From Verminephrobacter eiseniae EF01-2 (GTDB lineage: Bacteria; Pseudomonadota; Gammaproteobacteria; Burkholderiales; Burkholderiaceae_C): 64,000 nt of DNA. The stretch covers positions 1,984,001 through 2,048,000 of the forward strand of contig NC_008786.1 in NCBI RefSeq assembly GCF_000015565.1, read 5' to 3'. Below, one piece after another: positions 54,953 to 64,000 of the stretch. Made by a program: the position numbers and the translations under genes. The notes below the pieces were generated by a model, which was not told the DNA's origin, ran no database searches, and was given only the letters and a program-made list of their open reading frames with translations. The stretch's first letter is position 1. Each line of letters starts with the position of its first letter.

Positions 54953-55972
54953 TCACGGTGCGGCGACCCGGCGCAGTATCTCCGCCGCCAGGGGCCGTGC
55001 AATCTCGGCCCGCTGCGCCTCGTACACCGGCTGCAATGCCAAGCGGTGCGCGATGGTGTCGACGAACACCGTGCGCAGGTCTTCGGGCACGATCGCCGCG
55101 CGGCCCTCCAGCCAGGCATGCACACGCGCCGCGCGGACCAGCATCGCGACACCACGCGGGCCGGCGCCGGCCGCCATCAGTTCTTCGACTTCGATCTCGG
55201 GCAACAGCACGCCGTAGCGCGCCGGCTCTCGCGTGGCCAGCCACAGTTCCGTGCCGTAGTGGCGCAGGGCCGGGCTGGCGCTGATGGTGTGTTGCAGCGT
55301 CGATGCCAGCCCATCGAGTTGCGCCGGGTCGATCAGACCTTCGGGAACCGGCGATAGCAGCGCCTGCGTGTCGTGGAAGCGGGCATCGAACATCAGCGCT
55401 TCGAGGTGTGCCCGATCGGTGGGCGCTTCGATCAGGATCTCCATCAGAAAGCGGTCGCGCGACGCGGCCGGCAACTCGAAGGTTTCCTCGCGCTCGACCC
55501 GGTTGCGGTCGGCGAACACCGTCAGGTGGGCAAACTCGAATTCGCGGTTGAACGCCGCAATGGTGCGCTCGGCCATCAGCCGCAGCAGCAATGCGTGCAC
55601 CTGCGGGCGCGCACGGTTGATTTCGTTGAAGAAGAAGACCGAGAGTTTTTCGCCCTGCGCCAGCAGCGGCCCGGGCAGCACGCGGGGGCGGCCGTCGTCA
55701 CCGAGCTGGGTGTAGTAGATCAGGTCGCTGGGCATCAGGTCGATGGTGCCCTCGATGCGCTGGTAGCCGCCGCCGATGCCCCGCGCCAGCGCCTGTAGCA
55801 GCGTGGTCTTGCCGACGCCGACATCGCCTTCGAGCAGCACATGGCCCCGGGCGAACAGCGCGACGACCACGCTGCGCACGGGCTTGGGCATACCGACCAT
55901 CACGGCATTCAAGGCATTTTCGAGCGTGAGGGCGCGTTGCCGCCAGTCCGCGAGCAGGTTGTCGGAGGTCAT
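54953..55972 (-). CDS. mxaR: MoxR-type AAA ATPase MxaR
   Basis: 339 residues from ATG 55972, the usual MoxR size. Walker A is GDVGVGKT (residues 49-56); the Walker B line FFFNEINRARPQVHALLLRL has Asn in place of the usual Asp. The C-terminal MoxR lid includes ELMAAGAGPRGVAMLVRAAR. A chaperone-like ATPase that works with the VWA proteins MxaC, L and S in metal insertion. A start at 56038 would add 22 non-family residues; neither start has a strong ribosome site. Confidence 0.88.
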   Translation of the reverse strand: MTSDNLLADWRQRALTLENALNAVMVGMPKPVRSVVVALFARGHVLLEGDVGVGKTTLLQALARGIGGGYQRIEGTIDLMPSDLIYYTQLGDDGRPRVLPGPLLAQGEKLSVFFFNEINRARPQVHALLLRLMAERTIAAFNREFEFAHLTVFADRNRVEREETFELPAASRDRFLMEILIEAPTDRAHLEALMFDARFHDTQALLSPVPEGLIDPAQLDGLASTLQHTISASPALRHYGTELWLATREPARYGVLLPEIEVEELMAAGAGPRGVAMLVRAARVHAWLEGRAAIVPEDLRTVFVDTIAHRLALQPVYEAQRAEIARPLAAEILRRVAAP

Positions 55973-56230
55973 GGGGGAAAAGAAAGGGTGGCGCCAGGGG
56001 ACGAAGGGCTTTTGGGCAGCATTCAACCCAAGTCCCATACGCCATGTGCCATGTGCCCCTGGCTAGGGGCGTTTGCGGCTTTGCAAAACCGCGCGATGGC
56101 TGCGGCTATTGCCGGGCGTGCGCCTGGCATCCTTGCCGGCCCGGGCGCATGCCATCGCGGGGACTCGCTCAGCGTTCATCGATGAACGGCGGGGAGGTAC
56201 AGCTGTTGGGGCGTCTGGCGGGCGGCGTCT

Positions 56231-56506
56231 TCAGTTCACGTCGAACTTGAAGGTTCCCGTCGCACGCGCATTGGCCAAGCGCTTGGCGTTGCGCTCTTCC
56301 ATCGACTGGACGGCCTGCTGGTTCTTGTTCAACTCGGCAGGGTCGTGCTTGGGGTCGTACTTGCTGCCGGCCAGTTTGGCGGGATAGCCGGGTTTGGGTT
56401 CCCAGCAATCGCCGGCGGCCTTGCAGTTGGTGCCGTCGTAGGCTTGGGCGCCGGCACCGATGAACAGGGCTGCGGCGGCGATGGACAGGGCATGGTATGT
56501 CTTCAT
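56231..56506 (-). CDS. mxaI: Methanol dehydrogenase small subunit MxaI
   Basis: 91 residues. Signal peptide 1-22, then the mature MxaI signature YDGTNCKAAGDCWEPKPGYP with two cysteines (Cys28, Cys34) and a Lys-rich helix (KYDPKHDPAELNK, MEERNAKRLAN). This subunit exists only with calcium-type MxaF enzymes, not with XoxF. AAGGAGAC lies 6 bases before the start. Followed by a 258-base gap without a clear gene before mxaR. Confidence 0.95.
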   Translation of the reverse strand: MKTYHALSIAAAALFIGAGAQAYDGTNCKAAGDCWEPKPGYPAKLAGSKYDPKHDPAELNKNQQAVQSMEERNAKRLANARATGTFKFDVN

Positions 56507-56579
56507 GTGAGTCTCCTTGAGGGTCTGGGGTTGGGGTTGGTGATATGGCGTGGGCCGGGTCCGGTTCGGGCCCACTCCG

Positions 56580-57059
56580 CTATTTGGTCCATGCGGCCTT
56601 GGCCGGATCGCCCACATAGATGGAGCGCATCCAGGCCATGAGTTGCAGGATTTCGTCCTGCGTCAAGCGGCCGCGCTGGGGCCCCATGGAGCCGGCCAGT
56701 CCGCCGTAGACACTGGAGAACAAGCCGGCGTCGGTGTTGTTCTTCGGGTAGGTCCAGTAGTCGTCCGCCAAACCTGGCCCGAGTTTGCCCTCGGCCTTGT
56801 GGCCGTGGCAACCGGAGCAGGCGGTCGCGAACAACGACTCCCCTTTCTTGATCGCGGCGGCGTCCTTGTTGTAGGGGTTTTTGCCGGTCTCCTTGAATGC
56901 CTTGACGGCAGCCGTCTCGGTCTCCTTGAGCCCGCCGAAATTGAGCGGCGTGCCTTCGATCTGGTGGTAGAAACGCGGTGCTTGGGCCATGCCGTGCACG
57001 CTGAACTGGAGCGCACTCAGCGCGATGGGGATGGCGTAGAAGGCGCGACGGATCATCAT
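56580..57059 (-). CDS. mxaG: Cytochrome cL (MxaG)
   Basis: 159 residues. Signal peptide about 1-26, then a class I c-type cytochrome with heme site CSGCH (Cys81, Cys84, His85). EGTPLNFGGLKETETAAVKA and KNPYNKDAAAIKKGESLF are typical of cytochrome cL, the specific electron acceptor of methanol dehydrogenase. ATG 57059 overlaps the mxaJ stop (57056); ATG 57056 would be one residue shorter. Confidence 0.93.
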   Translation of the reverse strand: MMIRRAFYAIPIALSALQFSVHGMAQAPRFYHQIEGTPLNFGGLKETETAAVKAFKETGKNPYNKDAAAIKKGESLFATACSGCHGHKAEGKLGPGLADDYWTYPKNNTDAGLFSSVYGGLAGSMGPQRGRLTQDEILQLMAWMRSIYVGDPAKAAWTK

Positions 57060-57907
57060 TGGCGCACGACCCCTGCTGCTGCGGCCATGGGCGCGGTCTG
57101 TGGCGTGAGGGCGGTAATCCCCTCGCTGCCCAGGACTTGGTCGAAGACGGGTTGCAGGCGGGCCATGGCCGTTTCGATCTGCGATAGCAAAAGGGTGTTG
57201 CCCTTCTTCACGCCGATCGAGGTGTCGTAGCTGAAGATCACCCGCTCGCCGTCGCTGCGCCGCGCCTCGGGCACGACCACCGAGCGCAACGGCTCTTTGC
57301 TGGCCTTGACATAGCGCGCCACGGCCGGCGCCCAGGCCACTGCGACATCGATGCGGCCTTCGGCCAGGTCGCGCACCAGCTTTTCGACGTCGTAGCGCAC
57401 GAAGCGGTTGCGCATGGCCCTGTTGCCGCCCAGGGACATCAGGTAGGAAAAAGAGTCCGAGTAGCGCCCGATCTGGCGCAGCATGGTCTCGGCCGGCGTG
57501 CCGGGAATCACGCCGAGCTTGGCCGTCTTGAGCACCTCGCTGTTCCAGTCGCGCACGTCCGGCGCGTCCTTGGCCCGGGTGAGGAACACATAGCTGGAGC
57601 GGTAATAGGGACTGGTGGTTTGCAGCCGCGGGTCGCCGCTGTCGACGCCGAGCATCACATCGCACATGTCCTTGTCGATACCGTCACGCACGATGTAGCG
57701 CGGGTCGGCGAACGGCACCCGCTCCACCGCCATGCCCAGCGCGGCGCCGAGCTGCGCGGCCAATCGATCCTCGAAGCCGGCGCCGGTGGCCGTGCTGTAT
57801 GGCAGGTCATCGTCGGCGGCACAGACCCGCAACGTTGGCGCGGCTGTCGCCGCCGCTGCGGCGAGCAGCAGCGCCGCCGCAACACTGATGAAGCGCATCG
57901 GGTCCAT
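57056..57907 (-). CDS. mxaJ: MxaJ, periplasmic binding-protein-like
   Basis: 283 residues from ATG 57907 with GAGGTG six bases before it; a GTG at 57916 is an alternative. Signal peptide (LLLAAAAATAA), then an extracellular solute-binding fold (TLRVCAADDDLPYSTATGAG, DVEKLVRDLAEGRIDVAVAW). Works in maturation of methanol dehydrogenase; exact role unsettled. The tail is Ala-rich. Confidence 0.9.
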   Translation of the reverse strand: MDPMRFISVAAALLLAAAAATAAPTLRVCAADDDLPYSTATGAGFEDRLAAQLGAALGMAVERVPFADPRYIVRDGIDKDMCDVMLGVDSGDPRLQTTSPYYRSSYVFLTRAKDAPDVRDWNSEVLKTAKLGVIPGTPAETMLRQIGRYSDSFSYLMSLGGNRAMRNRFVRYDVEKLVRDLAEGRIDVAVAWAPAVARYVKASKEPLRSVVVPEARRSDGERVIFSYDTSIGVKKGNTLLLSQIETAMARLQPVFDQVLGSEGITALTPQTAPMAAAAGVVRQ

Positions 57908-57919
57908 GTCGCCCACCTC

Positions 57920-59782
57920 TTACAGCGAGAAGACCATCATGCCGCCACCCATCTTGGTGTACTTTTGCAGTTCCTTGAAGGCTCCCACCGCGCCCAGGCC
58001 GGCCGTCGGGTCGGTCAGGTCGAACACCAAGCCCACACCCGGCCAGCCACCGACGCCGTAGTAGATGGCGACATACTGCTTGCCCCGGTGCTCGTAGGTG
58101 ACCGGGTGGCCGATCACGCCCGACGGCAGCTTGAACTGCCACAGAAGATCGCCGGTGTCGGCGTCGCGGGCCTTGATGAACCCGTCGAGCGTGCCGTAGA
58201 AGACCAAGTCGCCGGCAGTGGTGGTGGTGCCACCCCAGACCGCGAACTTCTCATCCTTGGTCCACTTGAACTTCGACGTTTTGACATCGTAGGCCTTGAC
58301 CTGGCCCATATTGCCGTTGTTGCCCGGTGTGGCATACATGTTCAGCGTGGCGCCGACGAAGAACTGGCCCGCCCGGTAAGGCAGCATGAACGGCTCCCAG
58401 TCCATGCAGATCATGTTCGTGCCGAACATCATCAGCTCACGCTTCTTGTCGTAGGAGTCGTGGCCCTGGTTGTGGTAGCCCATCGCCGAGGGGCAGATGC
58501 CCTTGGCCTGGTGGTCCATGCGGGTGCTGTACTCGGGGTCGCGGATCGGCACCCCCTTCTTCATGTCGTAGCCCTTGAAGACATTGACCGTGGGGTCGAT
58601 CTTGTCGGCCCGCACGAGGTTGCCGCTCTCGCGGTTCAGCGTGTAGACGATGCCGTTGCGGTCGGGGTGGGTCAGCAATTTTTGCTTCTTGCCGTCCACC
58701 ACCTGCTCGGACAGGCCGATCCAGTTCACGCCGGCATAGTCCCATTCATCGTGCGGCGTCTTTTGGAAGGCGAACTTGGCTTTGCCGGTCTTTACGTCGC
58801 GGCTCCAGATCGACATGGTCCACTTGTTGTCGCCGGGGCGCATGGTCTCGTTCCACGGCGCGGGGTTGCCCGATCCGTAGAAAAGCTGCTTGAGCGACGG
58901 GTCGTAGGCGTACCAGCCCCAGTTGGTGCCGCCGCCGATCTTCCACGCATCGCCTTCCCAGGTGCTGGTGCCCAGGCCCTTTTGGCCATAGTGCGGGTTG
59001 GTGGCGTTGAAGTTGTCCGCCAGCAGCAAGTCGCTGTCGGGGCCGGTGGCATAGGCGCGCCAGACCTGCTCGCCATCCTTCATCCTGTAGGCGGTGACGT
59101 ACCCGCGCACGCCCAGTTCGGCACCGGAGGAGCCGATGATCACCAAGTCTTCCACCACCAGTGGCGCCTGCGTCAGCGTGGAGCCGACGCTCGGATCGGA
59201 GTTTTCCATCTCCCAGATGACCTTGCCCGTCTTGGCGTCCAATGCCACGACGCGGCCATCGAGTTGGGTCTTGAAAATCTTGCCGTCACCATAGGCCAGA
59301 CCGCGGTTGACCACATCGCAGCAGGCCACGGCGCGCACCGACGCATCCTGCTTTGGCTTGTGTTCCCAGAGAATCTTGTTCGGGTCGTTCAGGTCGATCG
59401 CGTAGGTGATGTTCGGGAAGGGCGTGTGCACGTACATGATGCCGCCGACCACCAGGGGCCCGCCTTCATGGCCATGCAGCACGCCGGTGGAAAAGGTCCA
59501 GGCGGCCTTCAAATCCTTGACGTTCTTGCGGTTGATCTGGGTCAGGCCGCTGTAGTGACTATGGTCGTAGTCCTTGCCCTGCTGGGCCCATTGCTTGTGG
59601 TCTTGCGCCAGCCGTATCAACTCGTCGTTGGCCAGCGCCGTCTGCGACAGTCCGGCGAGCATGCCGCCCGCCAGCATCAGCCGGAGGGCACATGCCACCG
59701 TGGCCAAGCGCGGCGACGCCGCATTGGCGTTGCCGGACAGACGCCCCTTTTGAGACGGATGTCCCTTTTGAAATGCTTTCAT
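57920..59782 (-). CDS. mxaF: PQQ-dependent methanol dehydrogenase large subunit MxaF
   Basis: 620 residues. Signal peptide to about residue 51 ([11 protein letters not shown]). The eight-bladed PQQ propeller contains the vicinal disulfide Cys154-Cys155 ([13 protein letters not shown]), the active-site [19 protein letters not shown] region and [15 protein letters not shown]. There the catalytic Asp348 is followed two places on by Ala350, where lanthanide XoxF enzymes have Asp. So this is the calcium MxaF type and MxaI is present. It oxidises methanol to formaldehyde in the periplasm and feeds cytochrome cL. First gene of the operon; AGGAGA six bases before ATG. Confidence 0.97.
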   Translation of the reverse strand: MKAFQKGHPSQKGRLSGNANAASPRLATVACALRLMLAGGMLAGLSQTALANDELIRLAQDHKQWAQQGKDYDHSHYSGLTQINRKNVKDLKAAWTFSTGVLHGHEGGPLVVGGIMYVHTPFPNITYAIDLNDPNKILWEHKPKQDASVRAVACCDVVNRGLAYGDGKIFKTQLDGRVVALDAKTGKVIWEMENSDPSVGSTLTQAPLVVEDLVIIGSSGAELGVRGYVTAYRMKDGEQVWRAYATGPDSDLLLADNFNATNPHYGQKGLGTSTWEGDAWKIGGGTNWGWYAYDPSLKQLFYGSGNPAPWNETMRPGDNKWTMSIWSRDVKTGKAKFAFQKTPHDEWDYAGVNWIGLSEQVVDGKKQKLLTHPDRNGIVYTLNRESGNLVRADKIDPTVNVFKGYDMKKGVPIRDPEYSTRMDHQAKGICPSAMGYHNQGHDSYDKKRELMMFGTNMICMDWEPFMLPYRAGQFFVGATLNMYATPGNNGNMGQVKAYDVKTSKFKWTKDEKFAVWGGTTTTAGDLVFYGTLDGFIKARDADTGDLLWQFKLPSGVIGHPVTYEHRGKQYVAIYYGVGGWPGVGLVFDLTDPTAGLGAVGAFKELQKYTKMGGGMMVFSL

Positions 59783-60222
59783 TGAAGTCTCCTGTGTTAT
59801 CCCGGGTTGATAGACAAACCGAATATTCTGAACACCGCTACGGTACCGGGGCGATGTGCCGGAGGTCTTGGAGCGCGTTCTCCGCCGACCCTTGCAATCA
59901 CCCGCTGTTTCAAACGGTGAACGAATCCTAGGAGCCTTCTTGGTCGCAGGACAGTGAAATTGTCCCGTTGGCTACGGGATAAACTCACGAGATGAATCCA
60001 AAAATGTAACTACTCAGCCACCAGACCCATGGCCCACGCCGATCCACCAAAACGGGTTCGAGCGCTGCGCCCCGCAAGGCCGGGGTGAGCGCACTGAAAC
60101 GCTGCTGGGCGCCCGGCTTGTGTGCCTGGCCGCCACCCCGAAAAGCGGGGCCGAACATACCTGTTTGCGCGTGTCTCCGTATGCAGCGCGCAAGGTGCGG
60201 GCGCGCGGCCATGAGCGCCGTG
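59783..60222 (-). other. Upstream region of mxaF, no gene seen
   Basis: 440 bases between mxaF and the AraC-type gene, both on the minus strand, so the mxa promoter should lie here. No frame looks coding. Two adjacent palindromes occur at 59949-59979. Confidence 0.6.
59949..59979. promoter_or_regulatory. Paired palindromes upstream of mxaF
   Basis: GGACA-N7-TGTCC (59949-59965) runs into TCCCGT-N5-ACGGGA (59963-59979). They lie about 170-200 bases before the mxaF start codon, a suitable place for an operator of the neighbouring AraC-type regulator. No experimental support. Confidence 0.4.
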
Positions 60223-61269
60223 TCAGCGGCCGGCGTCCGTCGCGGAGTTCAGGCGCTGCTGGAATTGGCCGGGTGATACGCCGACCACGCGCCGGAACGC
60301 GCGGCTGAAACTGGCCGGGTCGGTGAAGCCCAGGCCGAGCGCAACCTGCACCACCGTCGCTGCGGGGTCGGCCAGGAGTTCGCAGGCCCGCTCGAAGCGC
60401 ACCTTCTGCGAGAGGTCGCGGAACGTCAGGTTCTCCTTTTTCAGGTGGCGATCCACCGTGCGCGCCGACAAGTTGATGCGGCGCGCCAGGTCGTCCAGCG
60501 TGACCAGTTCGCCCAGGTCATCGCGCAGCATCATGCTCACGTAGTCGCCCCATCCGGGGTCGCCGGGCGGCGGCCTTTGCCCCAGTATCCCGCAGCGTTC
60601 GTCGACCTCTTTCACGACATGCGGGTCGGCCATGGGCAGGGCCTTGTCCAGCAGATCGGCGCCCATGACCACGCGAACTCCGCCCAGCCCCCGCTCTCCG
60701 AAGTGAAATCGCGCCGGTGCCAGCGCGCGGTAGCGGGCGATATGGGATGGCTCGGGCATGGACAGATGGATGTCGTAGACGGGCGTGTCCTGCCCGAAGG
60801 TCAGCCGCACCTGGTTGCCGTGCGAGGTGGCCATCACCTCATACATGAAGCGCAGAGTCTCCGGCGCAAAGCTGGTGACGGGCGTGTACACCGCCTCGCC
60901 GTGCGACCTGGTGCGGCGATACGTCATCGTGAACGTCTCGGTCATCAGGTGAAAGTGCCGGCTGACCATCCACATGACCTCATCGAAGTTGCGGCAACTC
61001 CACATGCCGTAGCCGAGCAGATCGTGCGAGTTCATCTTGATCAGGCTGCCCATCTCGAAGCCCAGATCGGTGCGTCCGGTGAGTTGGCGCGCAGACGCCA
61101 CGAAGGCTTCGATCTCGGCCGGCAGCAGCGGCATCTTGCGCCGATCGAAGCGTGTCTCCTCGAAACCTGCCTTGCGCAGCAACTGCGCCGTTTCGACGCC
61201 CTGCCGGCGCAGCGCGTCGAGCAGCAAGACGAAATAGCGCACCGGACTGCGCTTGGCGGGAGCCGTCAT
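60223..61269 (-). CDS. AraC-family regulator (Arabinose_bd type)
   Basis: 348 residues. An N-terminal domain of the AraC 'arabinose-binding' family (about 20-210: YFVLLLDALRRQGVETAQLL, FGYGMWSCRNFDEVMWMVSR-like text) and a C-terminal HTH_18 with two helix-turn-helices (LDDLARRINLSARTVDRHLK, VVQVALGLGFTDPASFSRAF). Lies directly upstream of mxaF in the same direction and is divergent from the carboxylase operon at 61486; it may control either. Confidence 0.88.
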   Translation of the reverse strand: MTAPAKRSPVRYFVLLLDALRRQGVETAQLLRKAGFEETRFDRRKMPLLPAEIEAFVASARQLTGRTDLGFEMGSLIKMNSHDLLGYGMWSCRNFDEVMWMVSRHFHLMTETFTMTYRRTRSHGEAVYTPVTSFAPETLRFMYEVMATSHGNQVRLTFGQDTPVYDIHLSMPEPSHIARYRALAPARFHFGERGLGGVRVVMGADLLDKALPMADPHVVKEVDERCGILGQRPPPGDPGWGDYVSMMLRDDLGELVTLDDLARRINLSARTVDRHLKKENLTFRDLSQKVRFERACELLADPAATVVQVALGLGFTDPASFSRAFRRVVGVSPGQFQQRLNSATDAGR

Positions 61270-61485
61270 GGGGTATCACCGGGGGTCAGGGTATTCACTC
61301 ATTTGGCGGGAATTGTCATGCCAGCGTCCGGTACGGCAATCGCGCGCATCGCGCGCCGTGCCAATGATCTCGCGTAGCGAACCAAGAGCCAACCGTGTCC
61401 GGCAAGCGAGCCGATGCTAGTCCCCGGACCGGTTTTCGTCTACCGAACTTGCCACAGGGGCATCGCCGACCTGCGCATCCCAACC

Positions 61486-63402
61486 ATGACACCAGAAACC
61501 CCCCGCTCCACGCTGATCTGCGTCGACAACGGTGGCACGCTCACCGACGCGATTGCGGTGCGCGGCGGCCGCTTTTTTCGCGCCAAGGCGATCACCACTG
61601 CGCACGATCTGAGCCAGTGCTTCATCGAGTCGATCGCCGCGCTGTCGCGCGAGATTTTCGGCGAGACCGCCATCGAGCGCCTGCTCCAGGAAACCGGGTC
61701 GATCCGCTACGCCACGACCCAGGGCACGAACGCCTTGGTGCAGGGCCGCGACAAAGGCCCACGGCTCGGGCTACTGCTGCCCGAGGGCATGGCCGCCACG
61801 GCGCTGCTGTCCACGCCGAATGAGCAGGCATTGTTCGCCGCATTGGTCGGCGAGCGGGTCGGCCATATCCGCGACGACGCCGACGACCTGGCCGTGATCG
61901 AGGCGGTCAATGCGCTGCTGCGCAAGGGCTGCAACCGCATGGTCTTGGCGCTCGACGGCAGGCAGTACGGGGCGCGCGAGCTCGCCTTCCGGCGCGTCTT
62001 CCTGCGCTGCTTTCCGCGCCACTTCCTCGGCGCCGTGCCCCTGCTGCTGGCGCACCAGTTGACGGACGACACCAGCGTCGGTCGCCGGACCTGGACGGCG
62101 TTGCTCAACGCCTTTTTGCATCCGACGATGGAGCATTTCCTGTACCACGCCGAAGGCGAACTGCGCCGCCACGGCGCGACGCGGCCGCTGATGATTTTTC
62201 GCAATGACGGCAATGCCAGCCGGGTGGCCAAGACCGTGGCATTGAAGACCTACAGCTGCGGCCCGCGCGCAGGCGTCGAAGGCGCTCGCGCCTACGCACG
62301 GGCCTATGGCGTTTCGCGCATCGTCAGCTTCGATGTCGGCGGCACCACCACGGACATCAGCATGGCCGGCGCCGAGGTCATCGATGAGATGGCGCACGGC
62401 CCGGTGGCAGGTGTGCAGACCTCCTTTGCGCTGTGCAACATCCTCAGTGCCGGCATCGGCGGCAGTTCCGTGCTCGGCTGGAGCGGCAATGGTTTCGAGG
62501 TGGGTCCGCAGAGCGTGGGTGCAGTCCCCGGCCCGGCCTGCTTCGGCCGTGGCGGCAAACGATTGACGATGACCGATGTCTACCTGCTCGGCGGCTGGTT
62601 CGATCCAGAGACATACTTTGCCGGCCGGCTGCCTATCGATCGCGCCCTTTCTGCGCAGGCGCTGCACGAGCATGTGTCTGGCCCGGCCAAACTGGAACAG
62701 GACGCCGCGTTGCTCGCACTGGACGACGCCTACCACCGGGCCATGGCCGACGCCATCGCGGCGCACACGGCGCCAGCGCGCGACACGCTGCTGATGGCCA
62801 TCGGTGGCGCCGGACCCATGAGCGCCTGCAGCGTCGGCCAGTTGCTCGGCGTCGACCGCGTGATCGTGCCACATGCAGCGGCCGTGTTCTGCGCCTACGG
62901 CATCGGATTTTCGGATGTGCGCTACCGCTACGAGGCCGTCGTCGGCGAGGATGTCCGGGCGACCTTCGAGGCGCTGATGCAGCGCGCGGGCCGCGACATG
63001 TATGCCGAAGGCTTCGAGCTCGGCGGCTGCAAACTGATGCGCTCGCTGATCGTCGACGGCCAGGCCGATGTGGCCGTCGATGGTGAGCACTGGCCCGACA
63101 CCATCCGGCCCGATACGCGCCTGCGCCTGGAGATCGTGCGCCCTCTGCAGTCGTTCCCGGTGGCCGAAATCCTTGCCGTCGACCCGCATCCGGCGACGAC
63201 CACGCGCAAGCGCAACTGCCTGCTGCCCGATGGACGGCGCCTCGATCTGCCGCTGTATGCGCCACAGGAGCTCCAACCCGGCGCGCAGGGCGACGGCCCC
63301 GCCTTGCTGGAGGACGCCTACACCACGGCGCGCGTGCTGCCGGGCTGGCGCTTTGAAATCACGGCCAATCGCGACATGCTGTTGCAGCGCAGTGCTCACT
63401 GA
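61486..63402 (+). CDS. Hydantoinase/acetone-carboxylase-like subunit (ApcA-like)
   Basis: 638 residues from ATG 61486. HyuA-type ASKHA ATPase: LICVDNGGTLTDAIAV (phosphate loop; D/N variant of GGTFTD), YATTQGTNALVQGRD, SFDVGGTTTDISMAG and LMAIGGAGPMSACSVG are visible. Followed by a small zinc-type subunit and a second HyuA-like subunit, the gene order of acetophenone carboxylase apcABC, which carboxylates ketones with ATP. Acetone carboxylase-like or hydantoinase function cannot be excluded. The N-loop reads NGGTLTD rather than GGTFTD. Confidence 0.75.
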   Translation: MTPETPRSTLICVDNGGTLTDAIAVRGGRFFRAKAITTAHDLSQCFIESIAALSREIFGETAIERLLQETGSIRYATTQGTNALVQGRDKGPRLGLLLPEGMAATALLSTPNEQALFAALVGERVGHIRDDADDLAVIEAVNALLRKGCNRMVLALDGRQYGARELAFRRVFLRCFPRHFLGAVPLLLAHQLTDDTSVGRRTWTALLNAFLHPTMEHFLYHAEGELRRHGATRPLMIFRNDGNASRVAKTVALKTYSCGPRAGVEGARAYARAYGVSRIVSFDVGGTTTDISMAGAEVIDEMAHGPVAGVQTSFALCNILSAGIGGSSVLGWSGNGFEVGPQSVGAVPGPACFGRGGKRLTMTDVYLLGGWFDPETYFAGRLPIDRALSAQALHEHVSGPAKLEQDAALLALDDAYHRAMADAIAAHTAPARDTLLMAIGGAGPMSACSVGQLLGVDRVIVPHAAAVFCAYGIGFSDVRYRYEAVVGEDVRATFEALMQRAGRDMYAEGFELGGCKLMRSLIVDGQADVAVDGEHWPDTIRPDTRLRLEIVRPLQSFPVAEILAVDPHPATTTRKRNCLLPDGRRLDLPLYAPQELQPGAQGDGPALLEDAYTTARVLPGWRFEITANRDMLLQRSAH

Positions 63403-63419
63403 AACCGAAAGGGCAAGCA

Positions 63420-63773
63420 ATGAAAATCAACATGACCGAGGCCCTGGCCATCGACATGGATCGGTGCGGCTGGGTCTGCCGCAAGTGCGGCCATGAGCAT
63501 GGGCCAGCCGAGCAAAATTACAAGCAGGGTCTGCTGGTGTATGCGCGCGATCCGCGCCAAGTGCATCAAGCCATCATCGACCCGCAGCAGTACGCCAAAA
63601 CCTTCGCGCCGCAGCCCGAATGGGTGCGCATCATCGAGTACTACTGCCCGCAGTGCGCGCTGCTCGTCGAGGCCGAGTACCTTCCGCCCGGCCATCCTCC
63701 GGTGCACGACATGCAATTCGACCTGGCAAGCTTGCGCGCGCTGGCCGCCCGCATCCAAGGGGCCGCGCAATGA
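63420..63773 (+). CDS. Acetone/acetophenone carboxylase gamma-like small subunit (ApcB-like)
   Basis: 117 residues. Two zinc pairs, CRKCG (about residues 20-24) and CPQC (about 76-79), around a small domain that ends HDMQFDLASLRALAARIQ, as in acetone carboxylase gamma and ApcB subunits. Eighteen bases separate it from the upstream subunit; its stop overlaps the next ATG (ATGA). Confidence 0.8.
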   Translation: MKINMTEALAIDMDRCGWVCRKCGHEHGPAEQNYKQGLLVYARDPRQVHQAIIDPQQYAKTFAPQPEWVRIIEYYCPQCALLVEAEYLPPGHPPVHDMQFDLASLRALAARIQGAAQ

Positions 63774-64000
63774 AGCGCGTCTCGGTCGATATCGGCGGCA
63801 CCTTCACCGACTGCTTTCTCGTCTGGAACGAGCGCAAGTTCGGCGGCAAGGCGCTGACCACGCACCACAACCTTGCCGTCGGGTTTCAGGAAGCACTCGG
63901 CAATGCGTTCGTGCAAGCCGGTGTGCCCGCAGACATGTCGCTGGCAGACCTCGATTCGATCCGCTATGCAACGACGCTTGGCACCAATGCGCTGATCGAG
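63770..64000 (+). CDS. Second HyuA-like carboxylase subunit (ApcC-like), cut by the window
   Basis: 77 codons visible; the gene continues beyond the window. The start MKRVSVDIGGTFTDCFLVW is the canonical HyuA N-terminus with an intact GGTFTD loop, and IRYATTLGTNALIE follows. Contrast with the altered loop of the first subunit. Confidence 0.85.
   Translation, partial: MKRVSVDIGGTFTDCFLVWNERKFGGKALTTHHNLAVGFQEALGNAFVQAGVPADMSLADLDSIRYATTLGTNALIE

Noticed and set aside
57620..59785. 721-codon plus-strand frame
   Set aside because: Antisense to mxaF and mxaJ, which are certain; no own motifs.

Overview
The window comes from a GC-rich betaproteobacterium. The 23S-5S rRNA end, the divergent hexR/tal pair, and the rlmJ, selO-msrB-yciB-bolA-ppiC and branched-chain ABC/acyl-CoA clusters all point to Burkholderiales, most likely Comamonadaceae. 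A Verminephrobacter- or Acidovorax-like genome fits the mix of decayed genes, an insertion sequence and duplicated transport genes, but the genus is an inference.

Layout. 1-1935: end of an rRNA operon and its terminator. 1990-7514: sugar catabolism (hexR, tal, a wrecked glucose-type ABC binding-protein gene under a near-consensus HexR box, a LamB-type porin, glucokinase). 7548-12460: housekeeping genes (S1C protease, NIF3-like protein, RlmJ) split by an IS1182-family element and short tandem repeats. 12605-26977: a minus-strand operon for acyl-CoA degradation and uptake (TetR, acyl-CoA dehydrogenase, thiolase, FadJ-like protein, LivFGMH, two near-duplicate LivK proteins, acyl-CoA ligase). A long MITE-like palindrome has replaced the C-terminus of the dehydrogenase. 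27147-31085: selO, msrB, yciB, bolA, ppiC and tRNA-Pro. 31246-31972: benE remnant and a carboxymuconolactone decarboxylase-like gene. 32245-42074: a second acyl-CoA catabolic cluster arranged divergently around an IclR regulator and a Bug-type binding protein, with repeated operator-like motifs between them.

42181-49409 is an AT-richer two-gene module: a 2040-residue protein carrying a STAND/AAA-like ATPase core with winged-helix and helical regions, translationally coupled to a 368-residue protein ending in an RNKLAH (RX4H) HEPN-like motif. I cannot match it to a named system. It is the best candidate for an undescribed defence or toxin-like system here.

49715-59782 (minus strand) is a complete calcium-type methanol dehydrogenase operon in the order mxaFJGIRSACKLD, preceded by an AraC-type regulator gene. 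61486-64000 starts a hydantoinase/acetone-carboxylase-like ATP-dependent carboxylase operon resembling acetophenone carboxylase apcABC, truncated by the window edge. Together the genes describe a heterotroph feeding acyl-CoA, aromatic or ketone and perhaps C1 alcohol substrates into central metabolism, with local loss of one sugar transporter.
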